Source of the DNA: Melioribacter sp.
GTDB taxonomy: Bacteria > Bacteroidota > Ignavibacteria > Ignavibacteriales > Melioribacteraceae
DNA: 41,765 bases
Assembly (NCBI GenBank): GCA_012026935.1
Contig: VEPI01000084.1
Coordinates: 1-41,765 of the forward strand
Direction of reading: 5' to 3'
Positions 24,426 through 32,452 of this stretch are shown here, piece after piece. Below the pieces are notes generated by a model. It did not search any database. It had not been told where the DNA came from and saw only the letters and a program-made list of their open reading frames with translations. The translations under genes were made by a program, and so were the position numbers. The number at the start of each line of letters is the position of its first letter. Within the stretch, counting starts at the first letter, position 1.

Positions 24426-24468
24426 TGATGTATGATGGTTAATGTAAATTATTTTCCATCATCCATCA
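24426..24468. repeat. Imperfect 13-bp inverted repeat between the small gene and tRNA-Thr
   Basis: TGATGTATGATGG (24426-24438) pairs with CCATCATCCATCA (24456-24468), 12 of 13 positions, around a 17-base AT-rich loop. No T run follows, so it is not a standard terminator. Each arm itself repeats a TGATG unit. It may protect an mRNA end or belong to a dispersed repeat family. Confidence 0.55.
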
Positions 24469-24498
24469 ACAATTGTCCATCTTACTTTAATTAAGTAG

Positions 24499-24571
24499 GC
24501 CACCTTAGCTCAGCTGGTAGAGCAACGCATTCGTAATGCGTGGGTCGGCGGTTCAATTCCGCCAGGTGGCT
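24499..24571 (+). tRNA. tRNA-Thr (anticodon CGT)
   Basis: The cloverleaf is complete: acceptor GCCACCT (24499-24505) with AGGTGGC (24564-24570), D arm GCTC...GAGC, anticodon stem ACGCA/TGCGT with loop TTCGTAA (anticodon CGT), and T arm GGCGG-TTCAATT-CCGCC. It reads ACG. The discriminator is T, and no CCA is encoded. It sits 195 bases upstream of mraZ. Confidence 0.95.
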
Positions 24572-24687
24572 CATTCTTTTAATTCCCTTCCCCACTTTTC
24601 AATTTTTCTGTTCAGTCCTCTTCTATAAACTCTAATTCACTCTTAAGTTCACTACTCCCATTTTTTGCATTATTTACAAAAATAATC

Positions 24688-24717
24688 TTGACAATTCCCA
24701 TGAAAAACAGTTATTTT
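24688..24717 (+). promoter_or_regulatory. Candidate sigma-70-type promoter of the dcw cluster
   Basis: A perfect TTGACA (24688-24693) is followed after 18 bases by TATTTT (24712-24717), which also begins the Bacteroidota-like TATTTTG. It lies 50 bases before mraZ and directly upstream of the candidate MraZ sites. The -10 element matches TATAAT at four of six positions. Confidence 0.5.
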
Positions 24718-24722
24718 GCATC

Positions 24723-24760
24723 TGGGTGGGTAATAGTGTTTAATAATCCCAAATAGTGGA
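24723..24760 (+). promoter_or_regulatory. Candidate MraZ operator
   Basis: GTG triplets recur in helical phase at 24726, 24736 and 24756, within TGGGTGGG, AATAGTGT and AATAGTGG. MraZ binds upstream of its own gene at short direct repeats (TGGGN with 5-base spacers in E. coli, AAAGTG-type boxes in Mycoplasma), which gives the same 10-bp rhythm. The repeat expected at 24746 is missing. The GTGGATGAG part may double as a weak ribosome binding site for mraZ. Confidence 0.35.
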
Positions 24761-24766
24761 TGAGCA

Positions 24767-25216
24767 ATGTTTATAGGTAGTTTTAAATACTCTGTTGATA
24801 CAAAGGGGAGAATAAGTATCCCTTCCATTTTTAAAAAATATGTCAATGAATCTGCCAACGAAACTTTTGTAATGACCCGAGGAATTGTTCAGTGCATTGA
24901 TATTTATCCTCAAGATTTTTGGCGGGAAGAAGTATTAACACGAGTAAATCAGCTTGATGATTTTGATCCTGAAGAGGCTGCTTTTAAGAGAATGCTTTTT
25001 GAATTAGCTGCAGAATATAAACTTGATTCTCAATCAAGATTATTAGTTCCAAAAAATTTATTGGAATTCGCCGGTATTGAACGGGAAGTTTTTATTCTCG
25101 GACAAAATAAAAAGATCGAAATCTGGAACCCTGAACTTTACGAATCTCAGAAAAAAGAGAACACTAAGCCGTTTGCTGAAATTGCAAAACAGATAATGCA
25201 AAAAAAACCGAAATGA
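24767..25216 (+). CDS. mraZ: MraZ transcriptional regulator
   Basis: This 149-residue protein has two SpoVT-AbrB-like halves: FIGSFKYSVDTKGRISIPS at the N-terminus and AAEYKLDSQSRLLVPKNLL in the second half, both with the DxxGR or DxQxR signature of MraZ, here the second as DSQSR. MraZ forms a ring-shaped oligomer and represses the dcw operon in E. coli. It is the first gene of the cluster, with candidate operator repeats just upstream. Its stop overlaps rsmH by four bases (ATGA), coupling their translation. Confidence 0.95.
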   Translation: MFIGSFKYSVDTKGRISIPSIFKKYVNESANETFVMTRGIVQCIDIYPQDFWREEVLTRVNQLDDFDPEEAAFKRMLFELAAEYKLDSQSRLLVPKNLLEFAGIEREVFILGQNKKIEIWNPELYESQKKENTKPFAEIAKQIMQKKPK

Positions 25217-26130
25217 GTTTTCATACACCTGTGCTTTTAAATGAAAGCATTGATTTTTTAATTACAAAAAAAAATGGAATTTATTTCGATGGTACGGCGG
25301 GATTTGGCGGACATTCGGAGAAGATTTTAGAAAAAATAAACAGTGACGGAAAATTAATTGCAACAGATAAAGATTCCAAAGCATTTGATTATTGTAAAGA
25401 AAAATTTAGTAAAGACAAAAGATTTTCGATTTACAGAACAAGTTTTACAGACATTGATTCAATATCAAGGATCGAGTTCATTGACGGTTTTGACGGCATC
25501 TTAGCGGACTTGGGTGTGTCTTCTTTCCAATTGGATTCGGTAGAATCCGGGTTTACTTTTAGAGAAGATGCGGCTCTTGATCTCAGGATGGATATTGAAA
25601 AAGGAATTACTGCCTCAGATTTACTGAATAAATTTTCACAAGAAGAAATTACAAAAATCTTATTTGAGTACGGCGAAGAAAAAAATGCCAGAATGATCGC
25701 CCAGAAAATTATCAACTTTAGAGCAGCCGAAAAATTTTCTCGTACAACTCAACTCAAAAATATTATTGAACAGGTTACACCACAAAGATTTCATACCAAA
25801 ACCTTATCAAGAGTTTTTCAAGCATTAAGAATTTATGTAAACAATGAATTGGAAGAATTGAAAATATTTTTAGATAAGTCGGTAACATTATTAAAACCCG
25901 GAGGAAGAATAGTTGTTCTGTCATATCATTCATTAGAAGATAGAATTGTTAAAGAAAAAATTAGATACGAAAGCTTGGATTGTATTTGTCCGCCGGGAAC
26001 ACCGATTTGTATTTGTAACAAAGTGCAAAGATTAAAAAAAATAACAAAAGCATTAACTCCTAGTGAATTAGAAATAAATATCAATCGTAGAGCAAGAAGT
26101 GCTAAAATGCGTGTAGCGGAAAGAGTTTAA
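25213..26130 (+). CDS. rsmH: 16S rRNA m4C1402 methyltransferase
   Basis: This 305-residue RsmH (MraW) uses S-adenosylmethionine to methylate N4 of C1402 in 16S rRNA. The SAM-binding motif is YFDGTAGFGGHSEKIL near residue 23. DGILADLGVSSFQLD is the next family signature, then FREDAALDLRMD, a helical insertion domain, and a C-terminal GGRIVVLSYHSLEDRIVK. It overlaps mraZ by four bases and ftsL by one, the usual gene order of dcw clusters. Confidence 0.95.
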   Translation: MSFHTPVLLNESIDFLITKKNGIYFDGTAGFGGHSEKILEKINSDGKLIATDKDSKAFDYCKEKFSKDKRFSIYRTSFTDIDSISRIEFIDGFDGILADLGVSSFQLDSVESGFTFREDAALDLRMDIEKGITASDLLNKFSQEEITKILFEYGEEKNARMIAQKIINFRAAEKFSRTTQLKNIIEQVTPQRFHTKTLSRVFQALRIYVNNELEELKIFLDKSVTLLKPGGRIVVLSYHSLEDRIVKEKIRYESLDCICPPGTPICICNKVQRLKKITKALTPSELEININRRARSAKMRVAERV

Positions 26131-26453
26131 TGAAAAAAGGATCGTCATTAAAAAGTTTTATTGTAATTATTACAGCAGTTGCAATTTTACTTTTTACTTA
26201 CGTAGCAACTGTAACTGAGATTAAAAGAATGAATAGACTAAAAATAAGCAAACAAGATTCACTCAATGTTAAGCTAAACCTTGCTGAAGGAAAAATGGTA
26301 GAGATCCAAAAATGGACAGCAGAAGATAGAATTGTTGTTTATGCTCAGGATTCTATCGGACTTATCCGCCCTAGTGATAATTTAGAAACAATATCAGTAT
26401 CTAAAGATCAAATCAAACAAGTTGAAAAGTTATTAAGTCAGAAATATGATTAA
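26130..26453 (+). CDS. ftsL: FtsL-like cell division protein
   Basis: This 107-residue bitopic membrane protein has a span at about residues 8-28 (SFIVIITAVAILLFTYVATV), followed by a short helical region and an extracytoplasmic tail with a TAEDRIVVYAQDSIGLI stretch. That Glu-rich, Ile/Leu-patterned segment resembles the part of FtsL/DivIC that contacts the division complex. The assignment rests on size, topology and its place between rsmH and ftsI. FtsL helps activate FtsWI septal wall synthesis. It overlaps rsmH by one base and ftsI by eight. Confidence 0.8.
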   Translation: MKKGSSLKSFIVIITAVAILLFTYVATVTEIKRMNRLKISKQDSLNVKLNLAEGKMVEIQKWTAEDRIVVYAQDSIGLIRPSDNLETISVSKDQIKQVEKLLSQKYD

Positions 26454-28467
26454 TTCACGTGCACTTATTATAGCAGGATTACTTCTACTGGTCTTTGTTT
26501 TATTGATCGCAAAACTATTTACAATTCAGATTTCCAAACATGAATATTATACACTTATTGCAGAGAGACAGCAAAATAAACCGCAAAGCGTTAAAGCTGA
26601 ACGCGGTACAATTAAAGATGCAAACGGAGAAGTTCTTAGTTACACAATGGATAATATTTCATTTTATGTGGACAGAAGAATGATGACACCGCAAAGAGCT
26701 GATTCAGTTGTATCGGTTTTTTCAAGAGTCTTTGGCAAACAAAAAATATATTATAAAAAATTAATAGATGATGGCTTTACAAATGTTTGTTTGGAAAAAA
26801 AAGTTTCTATGGATAAAGCTTTCCAAATAAAAAAGAATGTTATTGAAGGACTCTTCTCGGAAGAAGACTTTAGCCGTATCTATCCATACGGAAGTTTGGC
26901 TTCGCACGTGTTGGGATATGTTAATCGTGATATGATTGGAGTGGAGGGCATCGAAAAAATTTATGAAAATGAATTAACCGGGACCGACGGTATGTACACT
27001 TATGAACGTGATGTATTGGGAAGAATTCTCTCTATTGATGAAAACATATCTAAGGCGGCCGTTACTGGAAATACTATCAACCTAACCATTAATAAAACAT
27101 ATCAGAAAATATTAGAAGAAGAATTATCAACCGGGCTGCAAAAATATAGCGGCCAATCTGCTGTCGGAATAATAATGAATCCTAATACGGGAGAGATTCT
27201 TGCACTTGCAAACTTGCCCGATTTTGATCCGGCGAACTATGAATTATTTCCCGCAGACTCACGGCGTAACAGAGCAATAACCGACACATATGAACCAGGA
27301 TCAACTATTAAAGCTGTCACCATGTCAATTTTATTTGATCGTGGATTAGCGAAAGAGAATGAAGTTATTAATACAGAGAATGGAACATTCGTTTATAAGA
27401 ACGTAAAGATTCAAGATTCTCACAAACACGAGAATCTTACAGTCCGTCAAGTTCTTGAGCAATCAAGTAACATTGGAATGGCGAAGCTTTCAGAAAGAAT
27501 TGATGATGAAACTTTTTATAAATATTTACGTGATTTCGGATTTAGTAATGCAACTTCAGTTGATCTTCCTAGTGAAGCTAAGGGTCTCCTAAAAAAACCG
27601 GGAAGTTTCTCTGCGATAACAAAACCATTTGTTTCATTTGGTTATGAAATAGCTGTTACACCTCTTCAAATGATTACTGCTTATAGTACAATAGTTAACG
27701 GCGGTACATTATTGCAGCCGTTCATTTTGAAATCTATTACAGATCCTAATGGAAAAATCATTTTAGAAAATCAAACGAAAAAAATTAGAAATGTTATCGA
27801 AAAATCAACATCCGATTTAATTAAAAATTTTATGGTTGGAGTTGTAGAACATGGCACTGGTATCGAAGCTCAACTGCCCGATGTTCTAGTCGGAGGTAAA
27901 ACAGGAACATCACAACAACTCGTGAATAAATCATATTCAAATAGGCAGCACAATTCATCGTTCATAGGATATTTCCCGGCAGATAATCCAAAAGTAATTT
28001 GTTTTATTCTTATCAACGCCCCACAAGTTGGTCAGTATGGCGGGTTAGTTGCAGCACCAATTTTCCATGAGGTTGCAAAAAGAATGATAGAAACAGATCT
28101 AAGTTTAGCACCGAACAAAAAGAAAATTGAAAGAAAACAAAATTTAATTGATCAACTGGTAGCTGATATTAAAACTGCACCTAAAACAAAATCCATTTCA
28201 TTCTCAAACATCGGAGACAAATCGTTAACAAATATTTCTTCAAGAAAAATTTATAGTGAAAACACAACGGCTATGCCTAATCTTATTAATCAATCAATGA
28301 GAGATGCGATCGCTCAGTTAAATGAAATCGGGATGCTGTATAAAGTTGTTGGAAGCGGCAAAGTTGTTTGGCAAAATCTTGAACCGGGATCTAATATTGT
28401 TCCCGGCTCAATCTGTCTTATTAAATGTGAACCGTTATTAAAAAAAGTAAGTGCAGGAACGAACTGA
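26446..28467 (+). CDS. ftsI: Septal penicillin-binding protein with PASTA domain
   Basis: This 673-residue class B penicillin-binding protein cross-links septal peptidoglycan. It has one N-terminal span, then a dimerisation domain (VKAERGTIKDANGEVL, GVEGIEKIYENELTG). The transpeptidase domain has active-site S286 in STIK, S340-S341-N342 in SSN and K485 in KTGT. A single PASTA domain follows (about 610-668, from MPNLINQS to IKCEP). A PASTA tail is usual in the SpoVD/PBP2x type and Bacteroidota homologues, and absent from E. coli FtsI. It abuts murE with no gap. Confidence 0.94.
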   Translation: MINSRALIIAGLLLLVFVLLIAKLFTIQISKHEYYTLIAERQQNKPQSVKAERGTIKDANGEVLSYTMDNISFYVDRRMMTPQRADSVVSVFSRVFGKQKIYYKKLIDDGFTNVCLEKKVSMDKAFQIKKNVIEGLFSEEDFSRIYPYGSLASHVLGYVNRDMIGVEGIEKIYENELTGTDGMYTYERDVLGRILSIDENISKAAVTGNTINLTINKTYQKILEEELSTGLQKYSGQSAVGIIMNPNTGEILALANLPDFDPANYELFPADSRRNRAITDTYEPGSTIKAVTMSILFDRGLAKENEVINTENGTFVYKNVKIQDSHKHENLTVRQVLEQSSNIGMAKLSERIDDETFYKYLRDFGFSNATSVDLPSEAKGLLKKPGSFSAITKPFVSFGYEIAVTPLQMITAYSTIVNGGTLLQPFILKSITDPNGKIILENQTKKIRNVIEKSTSDLIKNFMVGVVEHGTGIEAQLPDVLVGGKTGTSQQLVNKSYSNRQHNSSFIGYFPADNPKVICFILINAPQVGQYGGLVAAPIFHEVAKRMIETDLSLAPNKKKIERKQNLIDQLVADIKTAPKTKSISFSNIGDKSLTNISSRKIYSENTTAMPNLINQSMRDAIAQLNEIGMLYKVVGSGKVVWQNLEPGSNIVPGSICLIKCEPLLKKVSAGTN

Positions 28468-29946
28468 ATGAAGCTTTCTGATTTGTTAAATAAGGTGAAA
28501 ACTATTCAAGTTACCGGCAATGCCGAGCTGAAAGAGATCACCGATATAACAATTGATTCACGCACTTCATCAAACAATTCACTCTTTTTTGCTATTGAAG
28601 GATTCAAAACAGACGGACATAATTTTATTAACGATGTAATTAACAAAAGTGTGGCTGCAGTTGTATTACAAAATCCGAAAGTTATTCCGGATCAAATATT
28701 CTCTCACTCGGGGTGTGTTAAGATTGTTGTTCAAAACAGCAGGAAATCTTTAGCGGAGTTCTCAAATATTTTTTACGGAGAACCTTCAAAAAAATTAAAT
28801 CTAATTGGTATAACCGGGACAAAAGGAAAAACAACAACTGCTTTTTTTATAAAGAATATTTTCGAACAAGCTGGATTCAAAACTGGATTGATCGGAACGA
28901 TTGCAAATTATATCGGCAAGAATGAAGTGAAGACTTTGCTAACTACTCCGCAGTCTCACGAGATTAATTCTTTATTGGCACAAATGGTAAACGAAAACTG
29001 TACGCAATGTGTAATGGAAGTTTCTTCCCATGCTCTCAGATTGAATAGAATTGATTACTTGAATTTTGGGACTGGGATTTTTACAAACATTACATCCGAT
29101 CATATGGATTATCACAAAACTTTTAATCACTATCTCGAATCGAAAAAGATTTTGTTTGATTTGATTCCTGCTTCGGGAAAAATCGTTTATAATATAGATG
29201 ATAACAATTCTTCAAAGTTGATAAAAGATTCCTCAGCACAAAAGTTTTCTTTTGGAATAAGCGAAAAGGCTACATGCAGAATAAAAAATATTACGTATTC
29301 ACTCGAAGGAACAAATTTTGATTTAAGCTGGAAAGGAAAGGATTATCATCTAACAACAAGTTTGGTCGGGCATTTTAATGCGTTCAATGCCGCATCCGCT
29401 TTTGAAACTTCAGTTGTAAACGGAATTGATTATCAAACAGCAATTGATGGAATAAAAAATACTCCGCAAGTACCCGGAAGATTTGAAGTTATCTCAAAGA
29501 AAAATAAAAAAGTTATTGTTGATTATTCACACACAGCAGATTCACTTAAACAAGCTTTAACAGCTGTACAGTATATCGTAAAGCAAGAAAGACCAATCTA
29601 TACTGTATTCGGCTGCGGCGGAGATCGTGATAGAACAAAGCGTCCTATCATGGGTGATATAGCCGCTTCAATGAGCGACCGAATTTATGTTACATCTGAT
29701 AATCCGAGAACTGAAGATCCGTTTATTATCATTGATGAAATTTTGAAAGGCATCAAATCAAATAACTATCGAGTTATTGAGAACAGAGAGGAAGCAATTC
29801 GTTCCGCAATCTTTGAGAGCGAGGACAATGCAGTTATTCTTATTGCCGGCAAAGGTCATGAGAACTATCAAGAAATTAACGGTGTTAGAAAACACTTTTC
29901 TGATAAAGAGCTTGCTCAAAAATATTTGGCTGAATGGGCAAAATAA
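28468..29946 (+). CDS. murE: UDP-MurNAc-tripeptide synthetase (meso-DAP adding)
   Basis: This 492-residue cytoplasmic ligase adds the third residue of the stem peptide using ATP. The ATP-binding loop is ITGTKGKTTTAFF (near 110), a TTPQS segment binds the UDP-MurNAc-dipeptide, and EVSSHALRLNR is the central family motif. DNPR at residues 411-414 is the signature for meso-diaminopimelate, as opposed to lysine, so the wall is of the DAP type. It begins immediately after the ftsI stop and overlaps murF by 13 bases. Confidence 0.95.
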   Translation: MKLSDLLNKVKTIQVTGNAELKEITDITIDSRTSSNNSLFFAIEGFKTDGHNFINDVINKSVAAVVLQNPKVIPDQIFSHSGCVKIVVQNSRKSLAEFSNIFYGEPSKKLNLIGITGTKGKTTTAFFIKNIFEQAGFKTGLIGTIANYIGKNEVKTLLTTPQSHEINSLLAQMVNENCTQCVMEVSSHALRLNRIDYLNFGTGIFTNITSDHMDYHKTFNHYLESKKILFDLIPASGKIVYNIDDNNSSKLIKDSSAQKFSFGISEKATCRIKNITYSLEGTNFDLSWKGKDYHLTTSLVGHFNAFNAASAFETSVVNGIDYQTAIDGIKNTPQVPGRFEVISKKNKKVIVDYSHTADSLKQALTAVQYIVKQERPIYTVFGCGGDRDRTKRPIMGDIAASMSDRIYVTSDNPRTEDPFIIIDEILKGIKSNNYRVIENREEAIRSAIFESEDNAVILIAGKGHENYQEINGVRKHFSDKELAQKYLAEWAK

Positions 29947-31343
29947 AAATTACAATCGAGGATTTATTTAATATTTCATCTGCGGTGATTTACAATCCCG
30001 ACGCATTTAAATCGGTATCGAATGTTGAGATTGATTCACGCAGAGTTAAAAAAGGAAGTTTGTTCGTTGCTGTTAAAGGGGAAAAATTTGACGGACATGA
30101 TTTTATTCTCGATGCTCTTAAGAAAGGGGCAGAAGCAGTAATTATTGATTCGAGGAAGTTGAAGAAATTTAGCTTCCTCGAAATTCCTGTTATTACTGTT
30201 AACGACACAACAAAGGCTTACGGGGAGCTTGCTGGAATTTGGCGTAACAAAATTTCAGCAAAGGTAATTTCAATTACAGGAAGTAACGGTAAAACAACGG
30301 TTAAAGAAATGATTGCTGCTCTGCTAAGTGAAAAATATAATGTTATCAAAACTGAGGCGAACAACAACAATCACATCGGTGTACCGTTAACAATTTTAGG
30401 AACAGATGAAAAATGTGAAGCATTAATTCTGGAACAAGGCACAAATCATTTTAATGAGATTGAATATACGGCAAACATTTCAAGACCGGATTATGCATTG
30501 ATTACAAATATCAGTGATTCACATTTGGAATTTTTAAGGAACAGAGAGGGCGTATATAAAGAGAAATCAGCTCTTTTTGATATTACCGAAATACATGGCG
30601 GAACAGTTTTTTTGAACATGGACGATCCAGTTATAAAAAAACATTCTAAAAATTATTGGAACAAAGTTACATATGGATTTAACGGCTCGGCAGATGTGAA
30701 GGGGAAAATTTTAGGCTACACAAATGAAGGTAATTCTCGTGTTCAGCTTAAATCTAAAACCCTCTCTTTCGCCTTTAGGGAGGGTTTTAGAGAAACTATT
30801 CCTCATTTGTATGGAGAAGCAAATGCAAAAAATTTCTTAGCAGCTGCTGCAGTAGCTCTTAAACTAGGGTTGAAAGAAAAAGAAATTCTCAACGGAATGA
30901 AAAATATTAAACCGGTTCATGGAAGATTAGAAGTAAAGAAATTTAAGGAAGCTGTTGTAATAGATGACACTTACAATTCAAATCCAATTTCTGTTGAAAA
31001 CGCAATAGATTTAATTAAAAAAATTAAAACGCATAAAAGAAAAATTATTGTACTCGGAGATATGTTTGAGCTTGGCAAACAATCTGAAAAACTACATAAA
31101 GCTTTGGCAAAACTATTTTCACCGGAGAAAAATTTATTTGTTCTTACTACCGGTATTATGATGAAGCATCTAAACAAAGCACTCAGAAAGAAAAATGTAA
31201 AATCAATTCACTTTCACATTCGCGAAGCTCTGTCTCTCTATTTGCAGTACGAAGAAATAGAGAACTCGGTTATTCTGGTAAAAGGTTCACGCGGAATGAA
31301 AATGGAAGAATTTATTAACGTACTGGAGAAAAGGTTTGAATAA
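29934..31343 (+). CDS. murF: UDP-MurNAc-tripeptide:D-Ala-D-Ala ligase
   Basis: This 469-residue enzyme joins D-Ala-D-Ala to the tripeptide, finishing the soluble precursor. The ATP loop is ITGSNGKTTVKEM. Substrate-region motifs ANNNNHIGVP and LEQGTNHFNEIEY follow, and the C-terminal domain has KPVHGRLEVK, DDTYNSNP and VLGDMFELG. One stretch, TLSFAFREGFRETI, is encoded by a palindrome (30754-30790) and may be an insertion relative to homologues. The start lies inside murE, and its stop overlaps mraY by one base. Confidence 0.94.
   Translation: MGKIKITIEDLFNISSAVIYNPDAFKSVSNVEIDSRRVKKGSLFVAVKGEKFDGHDFILDALKKGAEAVIIDSRKLKKFSFLEIPVITVNDTTKAYGELAGIWRNKISAKVISITGSNGKTTVKEMIAALLSEKYNVIKTEANNNNHIGVPLTILGTDEKCEALILEQGTNHFNEIEYTANISRPDYALITNISDSHLEFLRNREGVYKEKSALFDITEIHGGTVFLNMDDPVIKKHSKNYWNKVTYGFNGSADVKGKILGYTNEGNSRVQLKSKTLSFAFREGFRETIPHLYGEANAKNFLAAAAVALKLGLKEKEILNGMKNIKPVHGRLEVKKFKEAVVIDDTYNSNPISVENAIDLIKKIKTHKRKIIVLGDMFELGKQSEKLHKALAKLFSPEKNLFVLTTGIMMKHLNKALRKKNVKSIHFHIREALSLYLQYEEIENSVILVKGSRGMKMEEFINVLEKRFE
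30754..30790. repeat. Palindromic element inside the murF coding sequence
   Basis: CTAAAACCCTCTC (30754-30766) and GGGAGGGTTTTAG (30778-30790) pair over 13 positions with a single T-G wobble, around an 11-base loop. The outer 11 bp are perfect. The element stays in frame and encodes LKSKTLSFAFREGFRE with its flanks. Its CCCTC/GAGGG arms differ in composition from the AT-rich surroundings, which suggests a small dispersed palindrome tolerated in a protein loop. Confidence 0.7.
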
Positions 31344-32452
31344 TGTTCTACTATTTGTTTGAGTACATAAATAAAACTTTTAATCCGCCGGGATTTGATG
31401 TATTCCGTTTCTTAACATTTCGCTCTGCGATTGCGGCTATTACTGCTTTGTTGATCTCATTCATCTTTGGACCCAAAATAATCGGACGATTAAAGAAAAA
31501 TCAAGTTGATCAGCCGATCCGCGAAGAAGGACCTCAGACTCACAAAAAGAAACAAGGTACACCTACAATGGGAGGTTTAATAATTCTTTTATCCGTAATT
31601 GTTCCGGTTCTGTTGTGGAGTGATATTAAAAGCGCATATATAATTTTAGTTTTGTTTGGAACAGTATTTTTAGGCGGTGTCGGTTTCTTAGATGATTATT
31701 TAAAAGTTGTGAAAAAAGTTCCTCAAGGATTAATTGCCCGTTACAAATTATTAGGACAAATTTTTGTCGGTCTAATTGTTGGGTTTGCAGTTTACTACTT
31801 ACCGGAATTTGCACAGTACAATACACAAACGACTTTGCCGTTTTTCAAAAACCTGAATTGGGACTTTTCCTATCTATATATACCATGGGTTGTTTTCATC
31901 ATTACAGCACTTTCTAACGCAGTTAATCTTACAGACGGACTCGACGGACTTGCAATCGGTTCTATCATAATTGTAATGCTTGCACTTGCAATAATAGTTT
32001 ATGTAACCGGCAACGTTATCTACGCAGACTATTTAAATATAATTTATTTACCAGGCAGTGGTGAATTAACAGTTTTCATCGCGGCATTGATCGGTGCCGG
32101 ACTAGGATTTCTATGGTTCAATTTTTATCCGGCTCAAGTTTTTATGGGTGATACTGGTTCTCTTGCACTAGGTGGTGCCTTTGGTGTGATGATGATACTG
32201 GTTAAAAAAGATTTATTGATTCCTATTCTTGGCGGAATATTCTTTATCGAAACACTTTCTGTAATTATTCAGCGGCTTTATTTCAAATACACAAAGAAGA
32301 AATACGGTGAAGGTAGAAGAATTTTTAAGATGGCTCCGATTCATCATCATTTTGAACAGTTAAATTGGGCGGAACCGAAAATAGTTATCCGGTTCTATAT
32401 CATCACAATAATTTTAGCATTAATGAGTTTAGCTTCATTCAAGATAAGATAA
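31343..32452 (+). CDS. mraY: Phospho-MurNAc-pentapeptide transferase
   Basis: This 369-residue inner-membrane enzyme with about ten spans transfers phospho-MurNAc-pentapeptide to undecaprenyl phosphate, giving lipid I. Landmarks are THKKKQGTPTMGG, the catalytic LDDYLK aspartates, NAVNLTDGLDGLA, FMGDTGSLALG and the MAPIHHHFE loop. It overlaps murF and murD by one base each (TAATG), indicating translational coupling. Confidence 0.96.
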   Translation: MFYYLFEYINKTFNPPGFDVFRFLTFRSAIAAITALLISFIFGPKIIGRLKKNQVDQPIREEGPQTHKKKQGTPTMGGLIILLSVIVPVLLWSDIKSAYIILVLFGTVFLGGVGFLDDYLKVVKKVPQGLIARYKLLGQIFVGLIVGFAVYYLPEFAQYNTQTTLPFFKNLNWDFSYLYIPWVVFIITALSNAVNLTDGLDGLAIGSIIIVMLALAIIVYVTGNVIYADYLNIIYLPGSGELTVFIAALIGAGLGFLWFNFYPAQVFMGDTGSLALGGAFGVMMILVKKDLLIPILGGIFFIETLSVIIQRLYFKYTKKKYGEGRRIFKMAPIHHHFEQLNWAEPKIVIRFYIITIILALMSLASFKIR

